Source: Porphyra umbilicalis
Taxonomy: Eukaryota; Rhodophyta; Bangiophyceae; Bangiales; Bangiaceae
DNA: 64,000 nucleotides
Reading direction: 5' to 3'
NCBI GenBank assembly: GCA_002049455.2
Contig: KV918825.1
Location: 186,001 to 250,000 of the forward strand
Positions 20,691-30,470 of the stretch are shown here, piece after piece. Each line of letters opens with the position of its first letter. Position 1 is the first letter of the stretch. Position numbers and translations under genes: made by a program. A model generated the notes under the pieces. It was given only the letters and a program-made list of their open reading frames with translations, searched no databases and was not told the origin of the DNA.

Positions 20691-21340
20691 TCGCCGAGAC
20701 TGCTGACAGATCGATCACGAAAAGAGTGTATAACAATTCATACGTATAAGGATTAGCCGCGGTGACGACCGAAAGAACCCGATGCCCACACCAGTGACAG
20801 CCCCCCCCCCCGGCGACTGCGGCTGCGCGCTCCCCTGTGGCACGAGAGGCCGATTTGGGGGCCCGCGCGGCCTGTGGCACGAGCAGCACTGTCTCTTGAC
20901 AAGTCGGCAGCCGCCCCCCAGCGTGCGCGCATGGCAAGCCGCCGTGCTAGAGCTGGTCATGCCACGCGCCTGTCTCGCACCCAGGCTGTTTCTCGAGTAC
21001 GACGGTGATAGGAAAAAAAGAACCCTGCCCAACGGGGAAAAAAAAGACCATCTGCAGCTATGAGTACACACCCTGCAACACAACAACGACCACGACACTC
21101 CTACAGACAGAATACGCGTCACATACACAGAAACACAGCGCATACAAGAAAGTCATGTACAAAGATGCACCGCGAGCGACACACAAAGAGCGTCTGCGCG
21201 CCAAGAAAAAGAGAAAAGACGAGAGCACGTACAGAACGAGACGTAACAGGCATTAGTAACTCAGGCACCCTCTTCCGAGTAGCTCCCGTCCGAGTTACTT
21301 GACTCGGTCCAGGAGCGGCCGCCGTGGCGCGCGAACTTGG
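20691..21340. other. Spacer, no gene
   Basis: Contains the A-tract hairpin at 21011-21047 and an A/C-rich stretch to 21250. It lies downstream of the SANT gene on the minus strand. Confidence 0.4.
21011..21047 (-). promoter_or_regulatory. T-tract / hairpin motif of Harbinger B
   Basis: On the minus strand it reads T-run, ccccgttgggcaggg, T-run. This matches the motif just after SANT gene A at 5704-5735 in sequence, order and orientation relative to the SANT gene. Confidence 0.45.
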
Positions 21341-22274
21341 CAATAATGTCTCAGTCAAAGCCGTCAAAGCCGCCACCGTCGGACATCGACTCGACGGACG
21401 ACGACATCGACGGCGGCGGCCACTTGTGGCGCTGCTGTGGACGCTCAGAGGGGGGAGCGGTCGCCGCAGGCCCGCAAGTAGAGGCGGCGGCAGCCGCTGG
21501 TACAGGCAATGCGGCCGCCGCCGCGGACACGACCGAAATGGACGATGTGGCAGCAGCCGTGGCCGCTTATGGTGACGGCTTGGTCATATCGATGGTCGTC
21601 GGCAGCGGCGACGCCAAGGCGGCGGTCTCGATCTTGAGCTTGGTCGCCATCGCCCGGCGGCCGCGCAGAGTCAAACCCGCTGGCCTCGTGGCCGCCGGCG
21701 GTGTCGGCAAAGTCTTGTTGGCGGCCGCTGCCCGTGTGAGCAGCTCCGCACCCGCAGCCGGCCTCGGCGGCATAGCGGCGGCCGCTGTTGAGAATCAAGC
21801 AGCGCCTGGGGTGAGAGCCGGCGACGCAGGAGCGGCGGCCGCCAGCGGCAGACCCTGAGATGCACAAAGGGCAGCCGTCGCCGCCGGTGGCCGAGCATGA
21901 GACGCAGCCGCGCGAGTAGCCGCGAGCCGAGCCCGCCAAATGGCCGCGGCCGTCGTCAACGGCCGCGGCGGCGGAGCAGTAGCGGCCGTTGCTCCTCGAG
22001 CGGCCGCCCGCGCCACGCGAGGAGCCGCAAGGCGAGCCCGTGATACGGCCACGGCGGTCGTCAACGGCCGCGTCGGCGGAGCAGTAGCAGTAGCGGCCGC
22101 CGCTTCTAGAGCGGCCGCCTGCACCGATGACGCCGCTGCGGCAGCCGCCGACGGAGCAGCGGCAGCCGCCATTGCAGTAGACTCGGTGGGCGTCTTAGAC
22201 GCTTGCGTCCTGCCCTGAGTGGGAGCAGCACAGCCGCCCTCTGGTTCCAAGACGGCCGCCGCCGGTGCCGTAGT
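21341..22274. other. Ala-rich low-complexity stretch between SANT gene B and spacer
   Basis: Open in several frames on both strands with Ala/Pro/Thr-rich translation. A duplicated block of about 100 bp (cgtcaacggccgcg, then cggcggagcagtagc) occurs at about 21945-22000 and 22050-22105. It could be the extended C-terminal tail of the minus-strand SANT protein or non-coding repeat. Confidence 0.35.
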
Positions 22275-23600
22275 TTATCTAGCGGCAGCCGTCATCAATG
22301 CGCGCTCGGCGGAGAGAGAGCCTGAAGCTACTGATGCAGAAGTTGAAGATGCACCTTTGGTGGCCGCCGACGCTGTAAAAGTACCTTTGGCGGCGGCCGA
22401 CGCTGGGGACGCCCCATCGGAGGCCGCCGGCGCGGCACCTGACGACTTGGCAGGATGCATGTCGCCTGAGGGCACCAGAAAGATATCGCCGTCGCCGTCG
22501 ACGGGGATGGCCTTGATCGCCTCGGGCAATGCTGCTTCCCCCGAAGCCTAGACGTGGTCATCGGGTGACCCGCCGTCCACCGCACCGGCGGGGGGCGGAG
22601 CCGCACCTCCTGCCCTGTCGGCGGCGTCGCTCGACAACCGCCCGGCGGCGGCCGGCTCGCCATGAGGCACCTTGATGCCCTCCCTGGCCCTCATCTTTTT
22701 CGTCTGATGCGCCCAGTACGCCGCCCCCATCGCCGTCTCGCGCATGAAGATCTGGCTGAATGCCATCATCATCGTCCGCTGCTCCGTCGCGTCGCCAAGC
22801 TTCTCCACTACTCTGGCGACGCGGCCGATCGTTCGGTCATCCGCAATGGTCTCGGCGCGGGCACGCTTGGCCGCCTTGGTACCAAGAGGGCGGTCCCCCC
22901 ACGGCTTGTCTTCACTGTCGATGACTTCGACCGCCGCCGGTGCGCCACCAGCATTTTTACCGGCAGCCGCATTTGCTGCGGCCGCCGGTGCCGGGTCTCC
23001 GTCGTGAGCCTGCTGCTCCGCGGCGTCGCCGCCGCCATGGACACGAGCGGCGGCCGCCGCCCTTGCCGCCGCGATCAATTGCTTGTCGGCGGCCTTCTTC
23101 TGCATGGAGGCAAAGACGGCTCCCGCCGACTTGAAACGGTGTCGGTCCTTGAGCTGCTCCCAATAATGCGCCCAGGGGCACGACACCTGCTTTTTGCGGC
23201 GCTTGGTGGTCTTGCCCTTGGCAACATCGTCCTCGTGGTCGCCGCGGATGCGGCTGTAGATGTTGCTGCTGCAGTAGAGGCCCTCAGCACAGTTGACTTG
23301 GTCGGCGTGGGTCGAAATGCCCGTCGGATTAGAGAGACGCGCCTGCCAAACACAGCTGGAAAACTCCATCGCGCCGGCCACGATCTTGGCCCCCTGCTTC
23401 CTCATCGTGTCAAACCCCCGCTGCTCCCGCGCCGCGCCGCCCGGCTCTCCGCGGAGCTGTTGCAGCCAGCCCGTCAGAACCCGGCGCCAAAAGTCCTCGC
23501 CCGACTGGTCGGTTCCACGGATTGGGTTGTTTGCCTCAAAAAGCGACGCCTTGATTATTGTATCGTGTTTTGCCATTGTCCAAGCTGGTCCGCGCGTCAT
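22275..23600 (-). pseudogene. SANT/Myb-like partner protein of Harbinger B, one in-frame stop
   Basis: Residues 1-350 (23600-22551) are open and align in order with the 4327-5652 protein: KASLFEANNPIRGTDQSG followed by EDFWRR, then MRKQGAKIVAGAMEFSS, GKTTKRRKKQVSCPWAHYW, an Ala-rich linker, and a second block GTKAAKRARAETI through FMRETAMGAAYW. After a TAG at 22548-22550 the same frame stays open for another 90 codons and includes DGDGDIFLVPSGD. This corresponds to DNDDEVYLVPI near the end of copy A, so the TAG is probably a recent nonsense change. With it ignored the frame spans 1326 bp, the same as copy A. It acts with the transposase encoded convergently at 15677-17920. Start at 23600 by comparison with copy A; the next in-frame ATG is eight codons further on. 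Confidence 0.7.
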
Positions 23601-24384
23601 GCTGCCTAAAGGGCGCGGCCGCCGGCACGACGAGAGGTCGCTGGCCGCAGGGGGGGTCGGCCACCCGTGCGGCGCTGGACGGGCGGCCGACCGACAGCAC
23701 CATGGGCAGCGACAGAGTCAGACGCCGGCCGACTGGAAGCGCTGGCGGCGGCGACAGAGTCGGCGGCCGGCCGTCCGACGGCAGCGGCGCCAGCGGTAGA
23801 GGCGGCGGCGGCACCAACGGGTTCGGCGGCGGCCAAGAACCGTCCTTGCACGTACATCAAGGCCACAGTCGCTCTGCTCGAAGCCTGCGCCGCCTTCGTT
23901 GCAGCAACACTCGCCTTGGTAGCCTCAACGTCGGCCCGCGCTGCGGCGGCGACCGCCACCCGGTACTTCGCCGGCGCGGGCGACAACTTGGCTGCCGCTG
24001 CGGTCGCAGTAGCCGCCGCCTCAGCGGAGGCGACCGCAGCCGCAGAGCCGGCGGCGACCGAGGTGCGATGAACAGCCGACCGATCCTCAGGAGTGCGAGT
24101 GAGGACGAAGCGCCGCTTGCAGACGGGAGGTTTCGCCCACTGCGGCCGAGGCGGCCGCTTGCCAAAGAGGGAAAGCGCGGTGGTGGCGGCAGCCAAAGCC
24201 CAGACCGCAATGACAGAGGGTGCCTCTGCTGGAGTTCTCGCCCCGGCGGCCTCGGGCTCGGCCGCCGCTCGTAGGGTGGCGGCGGGTTACCCCCCGGCCA
24301 CCTGGGCGGGCTTAGCGGTCGCTTCTTCCCTGGCTGCTGGCCCACCGAAGGGCCGCCCGCCGTCCACCGACCCGGGCTTGGAGG
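23601..24384. other. GC-rich region upstream of SANT gene B
   Basis: Low-complexity Ala/Arg/Gly/Pro frames on both strands, none recognised. By analogy with element A this is the 5' side of the SANT gene. Confidence 0.35.
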
Positions 24385-25130
24385 CGGCTCGTTGAGCAGC
24401 GCGCCGCCCGTCCACATTTGCTCGCTTGGCTGCTGATCGTTGGGCGGCGCGCCGCCCGTCCACCTTCGAGAGCTTTGCTGTCGACCGTGGGGCGGCCCGC
24501 CGCCCGTCCATCTCAGCGGGCTTGGATGCCGACCGTTGGGCGGCGCACCGCCCGTCCATTGCGGTTAGAACGGCTGCTGACGGTTGGGCGGCGCGCAACC
24601 CGTTCACCTCGGCGGGAGCGGCTGCCGCCCGTTGTGCGGCGCGCCGCCTGTCCAGCTCGGGGGGCTCGACTGCTGAAGGTTGGGCGGCGCGCCGCCCGTC
24701 CTCCTCGGCGGGCTTGGCTGCCGACCGTTGGGCGGCCCGCCGCCCGTCCACCTCGGCGGGCTTTGATGCCGACCGTTTGGCGGCGCACCGCCCGTCCTCC
24801 TCGGCGGGCGTGGCTGCCGACCGTTAGGCGGCCCGCCGCCCGTCCACCTGGGTGGGCTTGGATGCCGACCGTTGGGCAGCGCACCGCCCGTTTACCTTAT
24901 TGGGTTTGGCTGCCGACCGTTGGGCGGCCCGCCGCCCGTCCACCTCGGTAGGGTTGGATGCCGACCGTTGGGCGGCACACCGCCTGTCCACCTCGGCTGG
25001 CTCGGCTGCCGACAGTTAGGCGGCGCGCCGCACGTCCACCGCGGCGGGCTTCGCTGCCGATGGTCGGGCGGCGCGCAGCCATTCCACCGCGGCGGCGTTC
25101 ACGGCCGTCGCTCTTGTGGTGGCGCACCGC
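24385..25130. repeat. 60-bp tandem array, about 12 units, each with an AscI-type palindrome
   Basis: Each unit contains gttgggcggcgcgccgcccg or a close variant; the core GGGCGGCGCGCCGCCC is a perfect 16-base palindrome. Units follow each other at exactly 60 bp (20 codons), so sense and antisense frames stay open: minus VDGRRAAQRSAAKPAE, plus MPTVGRRTARPP-like. Confidence 0.9.
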
Positions 25131-25430
25131 CCGTCCACGGCGGCGGAGGTGGTCGACGGGGTGGTGGAAGAAGACCACCTTGCAGAACTGGACGCGGGGG
25201 GGGGGGCGGGCGGCAGCAGTTGAACTGGCAGTGCGCCAAGTGCAGGGCGACCGCGTCTGTCCGGTCGCGAAGCAGCCGCAGATCTTCGTTGTTCCGCCAC
25301 CGCTGCCACGTCCACTGGGCGCTTTGCCGCTTGGTGTCAGGAGGCTTCTTCTCAAAAATCATGGCGTCGGCAGCCGCCCCTTACTAGGAAAGGAGCTACC
25401 ACCGGGGGCGGCAACCGGCCATGCGAGCCA
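25131..25430. other. Degenerate GC-rich sequence
   Basis: Decayed continuation of the flanking arrays with a short G-run; no gene recognised. Confidence 0.35.
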
Positions 25431-25640
25431 CGGGCGGCATCCAGCCGCAGCAGCCGGTGACGGCAGCCGCCCACACATCCGCCGCGCGGCCGTCGCCCAC
25501 ACTGCCGACGGGCGGCAGCCGCACACACCACCGGCGAGCGGCCGCCGCCCAAACAACCAGCGCGCGGCGGCCGCCCACTCCGCCGACGGGCGGCAGCCGC
25601 CCACACCACAGGCGCGCGACCGCCGCCCACAGCACCACAC
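25431..25640. repeat. Short array of gccgacgggcggcagccgc
   Basis: The phrase recurs at about 25504 and 25580 with diverged copies between, followed by CGCGCG runs. Confidence 0.55.
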
Positions 25641-27100
25641 TACCGGCGGGCGGACGGAAAGCGCGCGCGCGCCAAACGCGTCAACGCGTGCCCCCCTCTG
25701 GCAGCGCAGGCGGCCGCAAAGCGCGTATTGGCGCGGCAGCCGCCCCCGACGTTGCCGCACCAGCCGCACCCGCCGCACCCGCCGCCGCCGCCGCCGCCAC
25801 CGCCGCCGCCGCCCCCCGAGAGCCGCTTACGAACAGAGGGGGGGGGCCCGGGAGAGGCAAACCGACGTGGGAGACAGGACGGGGTGGTGGGGGGATATCG
25901 CCCAAGAAGGTGCCTACAAAGCAAGTCAAAAAGCGCGCGAAAACTCGAGCCCAAACCCGCCGTGCACCTGCCGCCGTCGAGGTTGCGGCCGCCGGAAAAA
26001 AAGGGCGCGCGTAAAAAGCGTGCGCTCGACGGGCAGCCGCGTCAGCGACGATGACGCTGGCTGGGGTGTGACGATACCACGCAGGAGAGGCGGGTGCTGG
26101 GCGGCAGGCGGCGGGGGGCACGAAGGACGCTTCCAACACGACGGTACGCCCCGCGAGCGTATGCCCCACCACCGACGCCACCGCCACATTCACACCTCCC
26201 CCGCAGGGACACGCATCAGGGGTGGTCCGCGCCCGCGTGGCGCCCAAGACTAAACACGCCGCCTCGAGCCCCGCCACCACACGCCAGCGCTGAACCTCGA
26301 CGGCAGCCGCGGACACGCCTCTCAGCACGGGGCCGACGATGCGTGGCGTGACGGCTGCCGCGCGCGAGCGCGCCCGAAGAGCTGACAACCCCAGGCCGAG
26401 GCCGACAGACCGACAAAAAGTGCGTGGACTCGCCCCCACCACCGAAAAAGAGATATGCTCCACCTCTTATTGCATGGGGCCGAAGAGCCGCGGCCGACGC
26501 GGATATCTAGTGGAAAGTGCGAGCTAGTGCCAGGCGCCAGATACGGGTCACGGGCACGGCGCAGAGAGGGGGCTCCAACGGTCGCAGACAAGAGCTTATC
26601 AAATGGAAGTCAGCTGAAGGCACGTTTTCTGGAGAAATTGTCCTGCTGATGGTGGTTCGCCTCAACCAATGAGAAGGGGCTGTACTGCTGAACAAACGGA
26701 AGCGGAAGCCACGCATCCTGGCCCAGGTTCCTCAGTGCTGTCGCGCCCACCTGTCGGCTGTCAGCCGTCACTAAAAACTGCGGGCCGCCTGTGGGGGCCC
26801 ACGCCTGTGCGGCCTGCTCATGTCCCACCGGCAAACGGCCAGCAGCGCACCACGTGGCCGCGGTGGGGGAACGTGGTGGACTCAGACAGCCTGGTCGGGG
26901 GGTCATACGTAGGGCCTGCGGATCGTTCCTAACACGATCCGCGGCGCGCGCGCGACGCGAGGCGATCGCATGGTAAGCCGTAACGCGGTGGCGCTTGCGG
27001 CCGCCTTGTCTCGGTCGCGTCGTCAGCAAGACGCGTGCCGGACCCGAGACTCGATAGAGACCGGCCCTTCCCAAAAACTGTCGGACACGGTGGGGCGCGA
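25641..27100. other. Subterminal part of Harbinger B, no gene recognised
   Basis: CCG/GCC-rich to 25830, then increasingly balanced. Minus frames at 25681-26463 and 26610-27269 are open for 260 and 219 codons but show no family features. Confidence 0.35.
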
Positions 27101-27164
27101 CCACGCTCGCAGCTGTTGGTGGTGGGCCCTGCCTGGGAGGAGGTGTGACGGGAGGGCCCCACCA

Positions 27165-27640
27165 CTCTCGCAGCTGTATTGCTGATCCCCCAATTCTGTC
27201 CTTATCGACCAGGAACGGTTCCTGGCGGTACGGTTCTTGTGGAACTGGCCATCTATTGGTTAAACGCAACGTAAACAGCTGCTCAGCACGAATCTGAGAC
27301 GTCCTATTGGCTCTCCCAACGCCGCTTCCAAGAAAAACAGAGATCCTTCTTTTTCTTGAGATTTTCTTCCGATGCCTTCCATGTCAAGGGAGCAACCGGC
27401 CCGCAATCGTTGGCATATCGAGATTTTTTGGGAGATACGCAGAAAAGTGCAGAAGAGCGCAGGCGTCGATTGTGCGATCGGGGGCCGTACGGGCACATTC
27501 TGTAAAGATCGGGCCGGACGTGCACTGCTGTCGGACTGCTCGACCAATGAGAGATCTGCATTCATTGCCGTTCCACTATCGTTCCTGGGCGATGAGGCCA
27601 GAATTGGGGGATCAGCAATAGGTTGTTGGCCCTGCTGGGG
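27165..27640. repeat. Imperfect inverted repeat near the end of Harbinger B
   Basis: Left arm 27165-27230 (tattgctgatcccccaattc, then tcgaccaggaacgg) recurs in reverse complement at about 27570-27640. A GC-rich motif with gcagctgttgg lies outside each arm (27110-27180 and 27630-27720). Resembles a small foldback/MITE remnant nested in the large element. Confidence 0.55.
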
Positions 27641-28454
27641 AGGAAGTGTGGCGGGGGGGCACCACCACGCTCCCAGCTGTTGGCGATGGGCTCTGCCCGG
27701 GCGATGCGTGGCGGGGGGCCACGAAAAGTCTTGGCGCGCCTGTGCGCTCGCCACTTTGAGCTGTCCTCCCAGGTCCTTGTCATTCTTCAGTCTCGAGCTG
27801 TACGCAACAGCTTGTACGGCAGCGCTGCATCACAGAGAGCCACAAACAGGGTTCTCAGGACGAGACTCGTTGCCCTGGATCTGCCTCCTTTTCTCGATCT
27901 CGAGGCCCACGACACTTGTTCTGGAGCGGATCACTCGAATGCCGGTCGATCATGTGAGACATCCGTGCCAACGTGCGGCTCCCATGCTCCGTGGAGTGGG
28001 CCGCGCGAGCATACGTCTCACTCTCCATTGTGATTCTCAGCGGGTTCCATCTGGCGAGAGTACCATTGGCTGGGAGAATACCTTACCCGTGTGCCGTGGC
28101 AGCCCGTGGCGCCTCCACGTGGCGCTCAATCGACGATTTTAACGACGATCTCTCATTTTGTGTCATACATGTGCTTCGTGTCTGCATCGTGTCAAATGAT
28201 CTCTGCCTTTCGTCGGCCTGTCAACCGCAATCTGCAGCGGATCTCGCGGATCACGCCACCTCAGAGGCTCCGAAATTCCGCGGAAAGTTTACTCCAAAGG
28301 ATTGGGCCACGGACCGTCCACCAACACTGAGGACTATCGATGAAAAAGTAGCCAGGTACGGGGTAACTCTATTGCACATATGGCCCATTCCAGGACCCTA
28401 CAATAGGCGGCCCCGTGAGGGTGCGCCACGTCGCAAGCCCAATTGAGATTTCAA
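27641..28454. other. Right subterminal region of Harbinger B
   Basis: Balanced DNA with short frames only. Nothing recognised. Confidence 0.4.
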
Positions 28455-28487
28455 GGATAGTCCTTTGACATTGCTAGGTTTGCTCTC
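28455..28487 (-). repeat. Right terminal inverted repeat, Harbinger B
   Basis: Plus strand tagtcctttgacattgctag then gtttgctctc; its reverse complement matches 14411-14440 with small gaps. Confidence 0.6.
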
Positions 28488-29114
28488 AGGCTGCTAGACG
28501 TAGACCTACTACTTTCAAAGTCGCAGAAGAACCCTTGGCGGGATATGCAACAGGAGCTGTGAAAGAAGTCCGCGCTCTCGAGGTGTTGATCTTACGGTTC
28601 TCATGTGTCATAACACTATGACATTGATGTCCTTCGATTGCACAAGCAACATGGTATGGATCACCCTTTATTTAGCCTTCAGGCCCCGATGCTTGTACTC
28701 GACACGCGTCTACGACACCCCCGCGATACACAACATAATCGCTTCCGGGTCTACACCCGGAAAGAGGACCGTATTCAGCGATTGTGTTGGTTTAGAGTTT
28801 TGTGGCACGTACACGATAGCGTCAGGGATGGTACCAAGTGCGTTCTGCCCTCACATGCAAAGACGCGCTCCTGCGCTCGGGCCAACCCTGTTTAGAAAGC
28901 AGAGAGGGCGAACCTGCTGTCAATGGCGCCGGGTAGACGCAGACAGTCGGTGGGTAAAGGCCCGCAGCCGAAATAATGCACAGCCACGCGAACGAAGCAC
29001 AAGCGGAGCTGTCCCCCTCCCATAAGGCATGGCCCTGAATAAAACTTCGCATGTGAATGGTCCGTCCCACTCAGCTGCAGGTTTTTTGTGTGAGCGTGAG
29101 AGCTAGCCTGGTAC
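28488..29114. other. Intergenic flank between Harbinger B and the Copia element
   Basis: No gene or repeat recognised; only short frames. Confidence 0.45.
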
Positions 29115-29119
29115 AGGTC
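29115..29119 (+). repeat. Target-site duplication AGGTC, left
   Basis: Identical to 33999-34003, immediately outside the two LTRs. Confidence 0.9.
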
Positions 29120-29537
29120 TGTTAGACTGTGATGCTCGTCGCCGACTCCACTGGCGGTTCGCGGATAGATAATGGTCGGTGACCCGTATGGTACCCCACA
29201 TGGCACATTTGCAAGACGTGGTCAAGTTGCACACATTCGTGTTGGGTGATCTTGGGGCGTTACTTTTGGCATGTTTCGGATTTGATCTTCGCTTTGCTCT
29301 AGTGGTTTTTGATTTGGTGAGGGATTCGATTTGGTGCGAGGGCGTGGGCGTCGGTGTGGGCGGGACAGGGGGAAGCACTTCGGCTGGTGGGGACTATTTG
29401 AGAGGTACTCTCGGTTGGGAGAGGCGGGCGAAACTTAGGAAAACCAAAACTGCATGTTCGCACACACACACACAAGGTCAAGCAACTCAACCCCTTTACC
29501 GTGGTCCCTCAACCCCTATGCTTACTGTGATTCAACA
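29120..29537 (+). repeat. 5' LTR of the Copia element
   Basis: 418 bp, starting TGTTAGACTG and ending TTCAACA. Differs from the 3' LTR at roughly 26 positions by eye (about 6 percent), so the insertion is not recent. Contains a CA microsatellite near 29460. The reverse-orientation LTR at 16369-16912 belongs to the same family. Confidence 0.9.
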
Positions 29538-29556
29538 GGTTATGGGCCCAGAGCCG
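29538..29556 (+). other. Primer-binding site of the Copia element
   Basis: ggttatgggcccagagcc directly follows the LTR. The same ggttatgggcccag follows a short LTR at 60697, supporting it as a conserved priming site. The complementary tRNA could not be assigned with certainty, although the end resembles initiator Met primers. Confidence 0.65.
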
Positions 29557-29577
29557 GGGCTGTGACAAGAGCAAGGT

Positions 29578-30470
29578 GTGCCAGTTGGTGTCGTGGCGGG
29601 CGCGGCAAGTGCGAAGAAGACGAGGTCAAAGTGGTTTAAGGACGTGACGGTCAAGGCGCACGACTCGGCAATGGCGGGCGCCCGCAAGTTGCGTCAGCGC
29701 ATTACGATGGTCCTCGCGCTGCGCGACCTGGACGATATGCTTGACGAAGACGGCAAGCCGACGGACGCGGAAGACCGCGAGTAGGCTTTGTGGAAGCGTC
29801 GAGACACGAAGGCGAGCACCATCATCCGGCTCACCCTTGGGTCTGAGCAGCTCGAGCACGTGTCGGGGTGCAAGACGACGGCGGAAATGTGGTCGACGCT
29901 GCAAGGTGTCTTCCAGCGCAAGAGTGTGATAAACAAGATGAAGGCGAGACGCGAGTTCCACACCGTCAAAATGACCGTCGGCGAGGCCATGCTGGGCAAC
30001 ATCAACCGCGTGCAAAACCTCGTAGAGAACCTCAAGGCCATGGGCGGCGAGGTGCCGGAGATGGACGTTGCCATGAGCGGCATCAACGGGCTGACGTCCA
30101 AGAACGGGAACCTACTGGTGGCTCTTGACGCCAAGGGCGAGGACAAGCTGAGCCTCGTCTTAATCAAGAGCCGCTCGCTTCAGGAGGAGCGGCGGCAGGC
30201 GGACAAGTCACCGTCGACCAAGCGCATTGGCGACATGAACTCGTCGGCGCCAGCTATCGACGTCACGGCCGCCGTGGTGTCCTCTCCAAGATCGAGTGCT
30301 ACTACTGCCATATGTTTGGGCACATCTCTTACGATTGCCCAGAGCTCAAGGCCAAGAAGCAGAGACAGGACAAGGTGGCCGCCATTGGTGCTGACGATGG
30401 TAGCGACAGCGACGACGCCATCTGTCTTGTTGGAAGCGCGGCTGACAACAATGACATCTCCAAGTCGTAG
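29578..30470 (+). pseudogene. Copia Gag remnant with CCHC zinc knuckle
   Basis: The N-terminal part to TAG 29782-29784 begins near 29578; the same frame resumes after the stop with the retrotransposon Gag (UBN2-type) fold: IIRLTLGSEQLEHVSGCKTT, EMWSTLQGVFQ and HTVKMTVGEAM. After a frameshift near 30280 the zinc knuckle ECYYCHMFGHISYDCPE (CX2CX4HX4C, 30294-30344) appears in another frame, ending at TAG 30468-30470. Gag packages the RNA in the virus-like particle. The two stops and one shift mean no full product. Confidence 0.85.

Larger units (their letters stand above)
14411..28487. mobile_element. Giant PIF/Harbinger-like DNA transposon, copy B (about 14.1 kb), inverted relative to A
   Basis: Bounded by the imperfect inverted repeats at 14411-14440 and 28455-28487. 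Contains a transposase (15677-17920, plus, split by a solo LTR) and a SANT-like gene (22275-23600, minus) in convergent arrangement, with arrays of 66, about 260, about 235 and 60 bp units elsewhere. Gene order is the mirror image of element A and the length differs from it by only about 60 bp, although the repeat arrays are not the same sequences. No clean target duplication was identified. Confidence 0.65.

Noticed and set aside
24385-25130. CRISPR-like array
   Set aside because: Uniform 60-bp repeats in a eukaryotic transposon with diverged copies and no unique spacers.
25681-27269. Minus frames of 260 and 219 codons
   Set aside because: Moderately long but Arg/Pro/Ala-rich, with no motif, start context or neighbour to support them.
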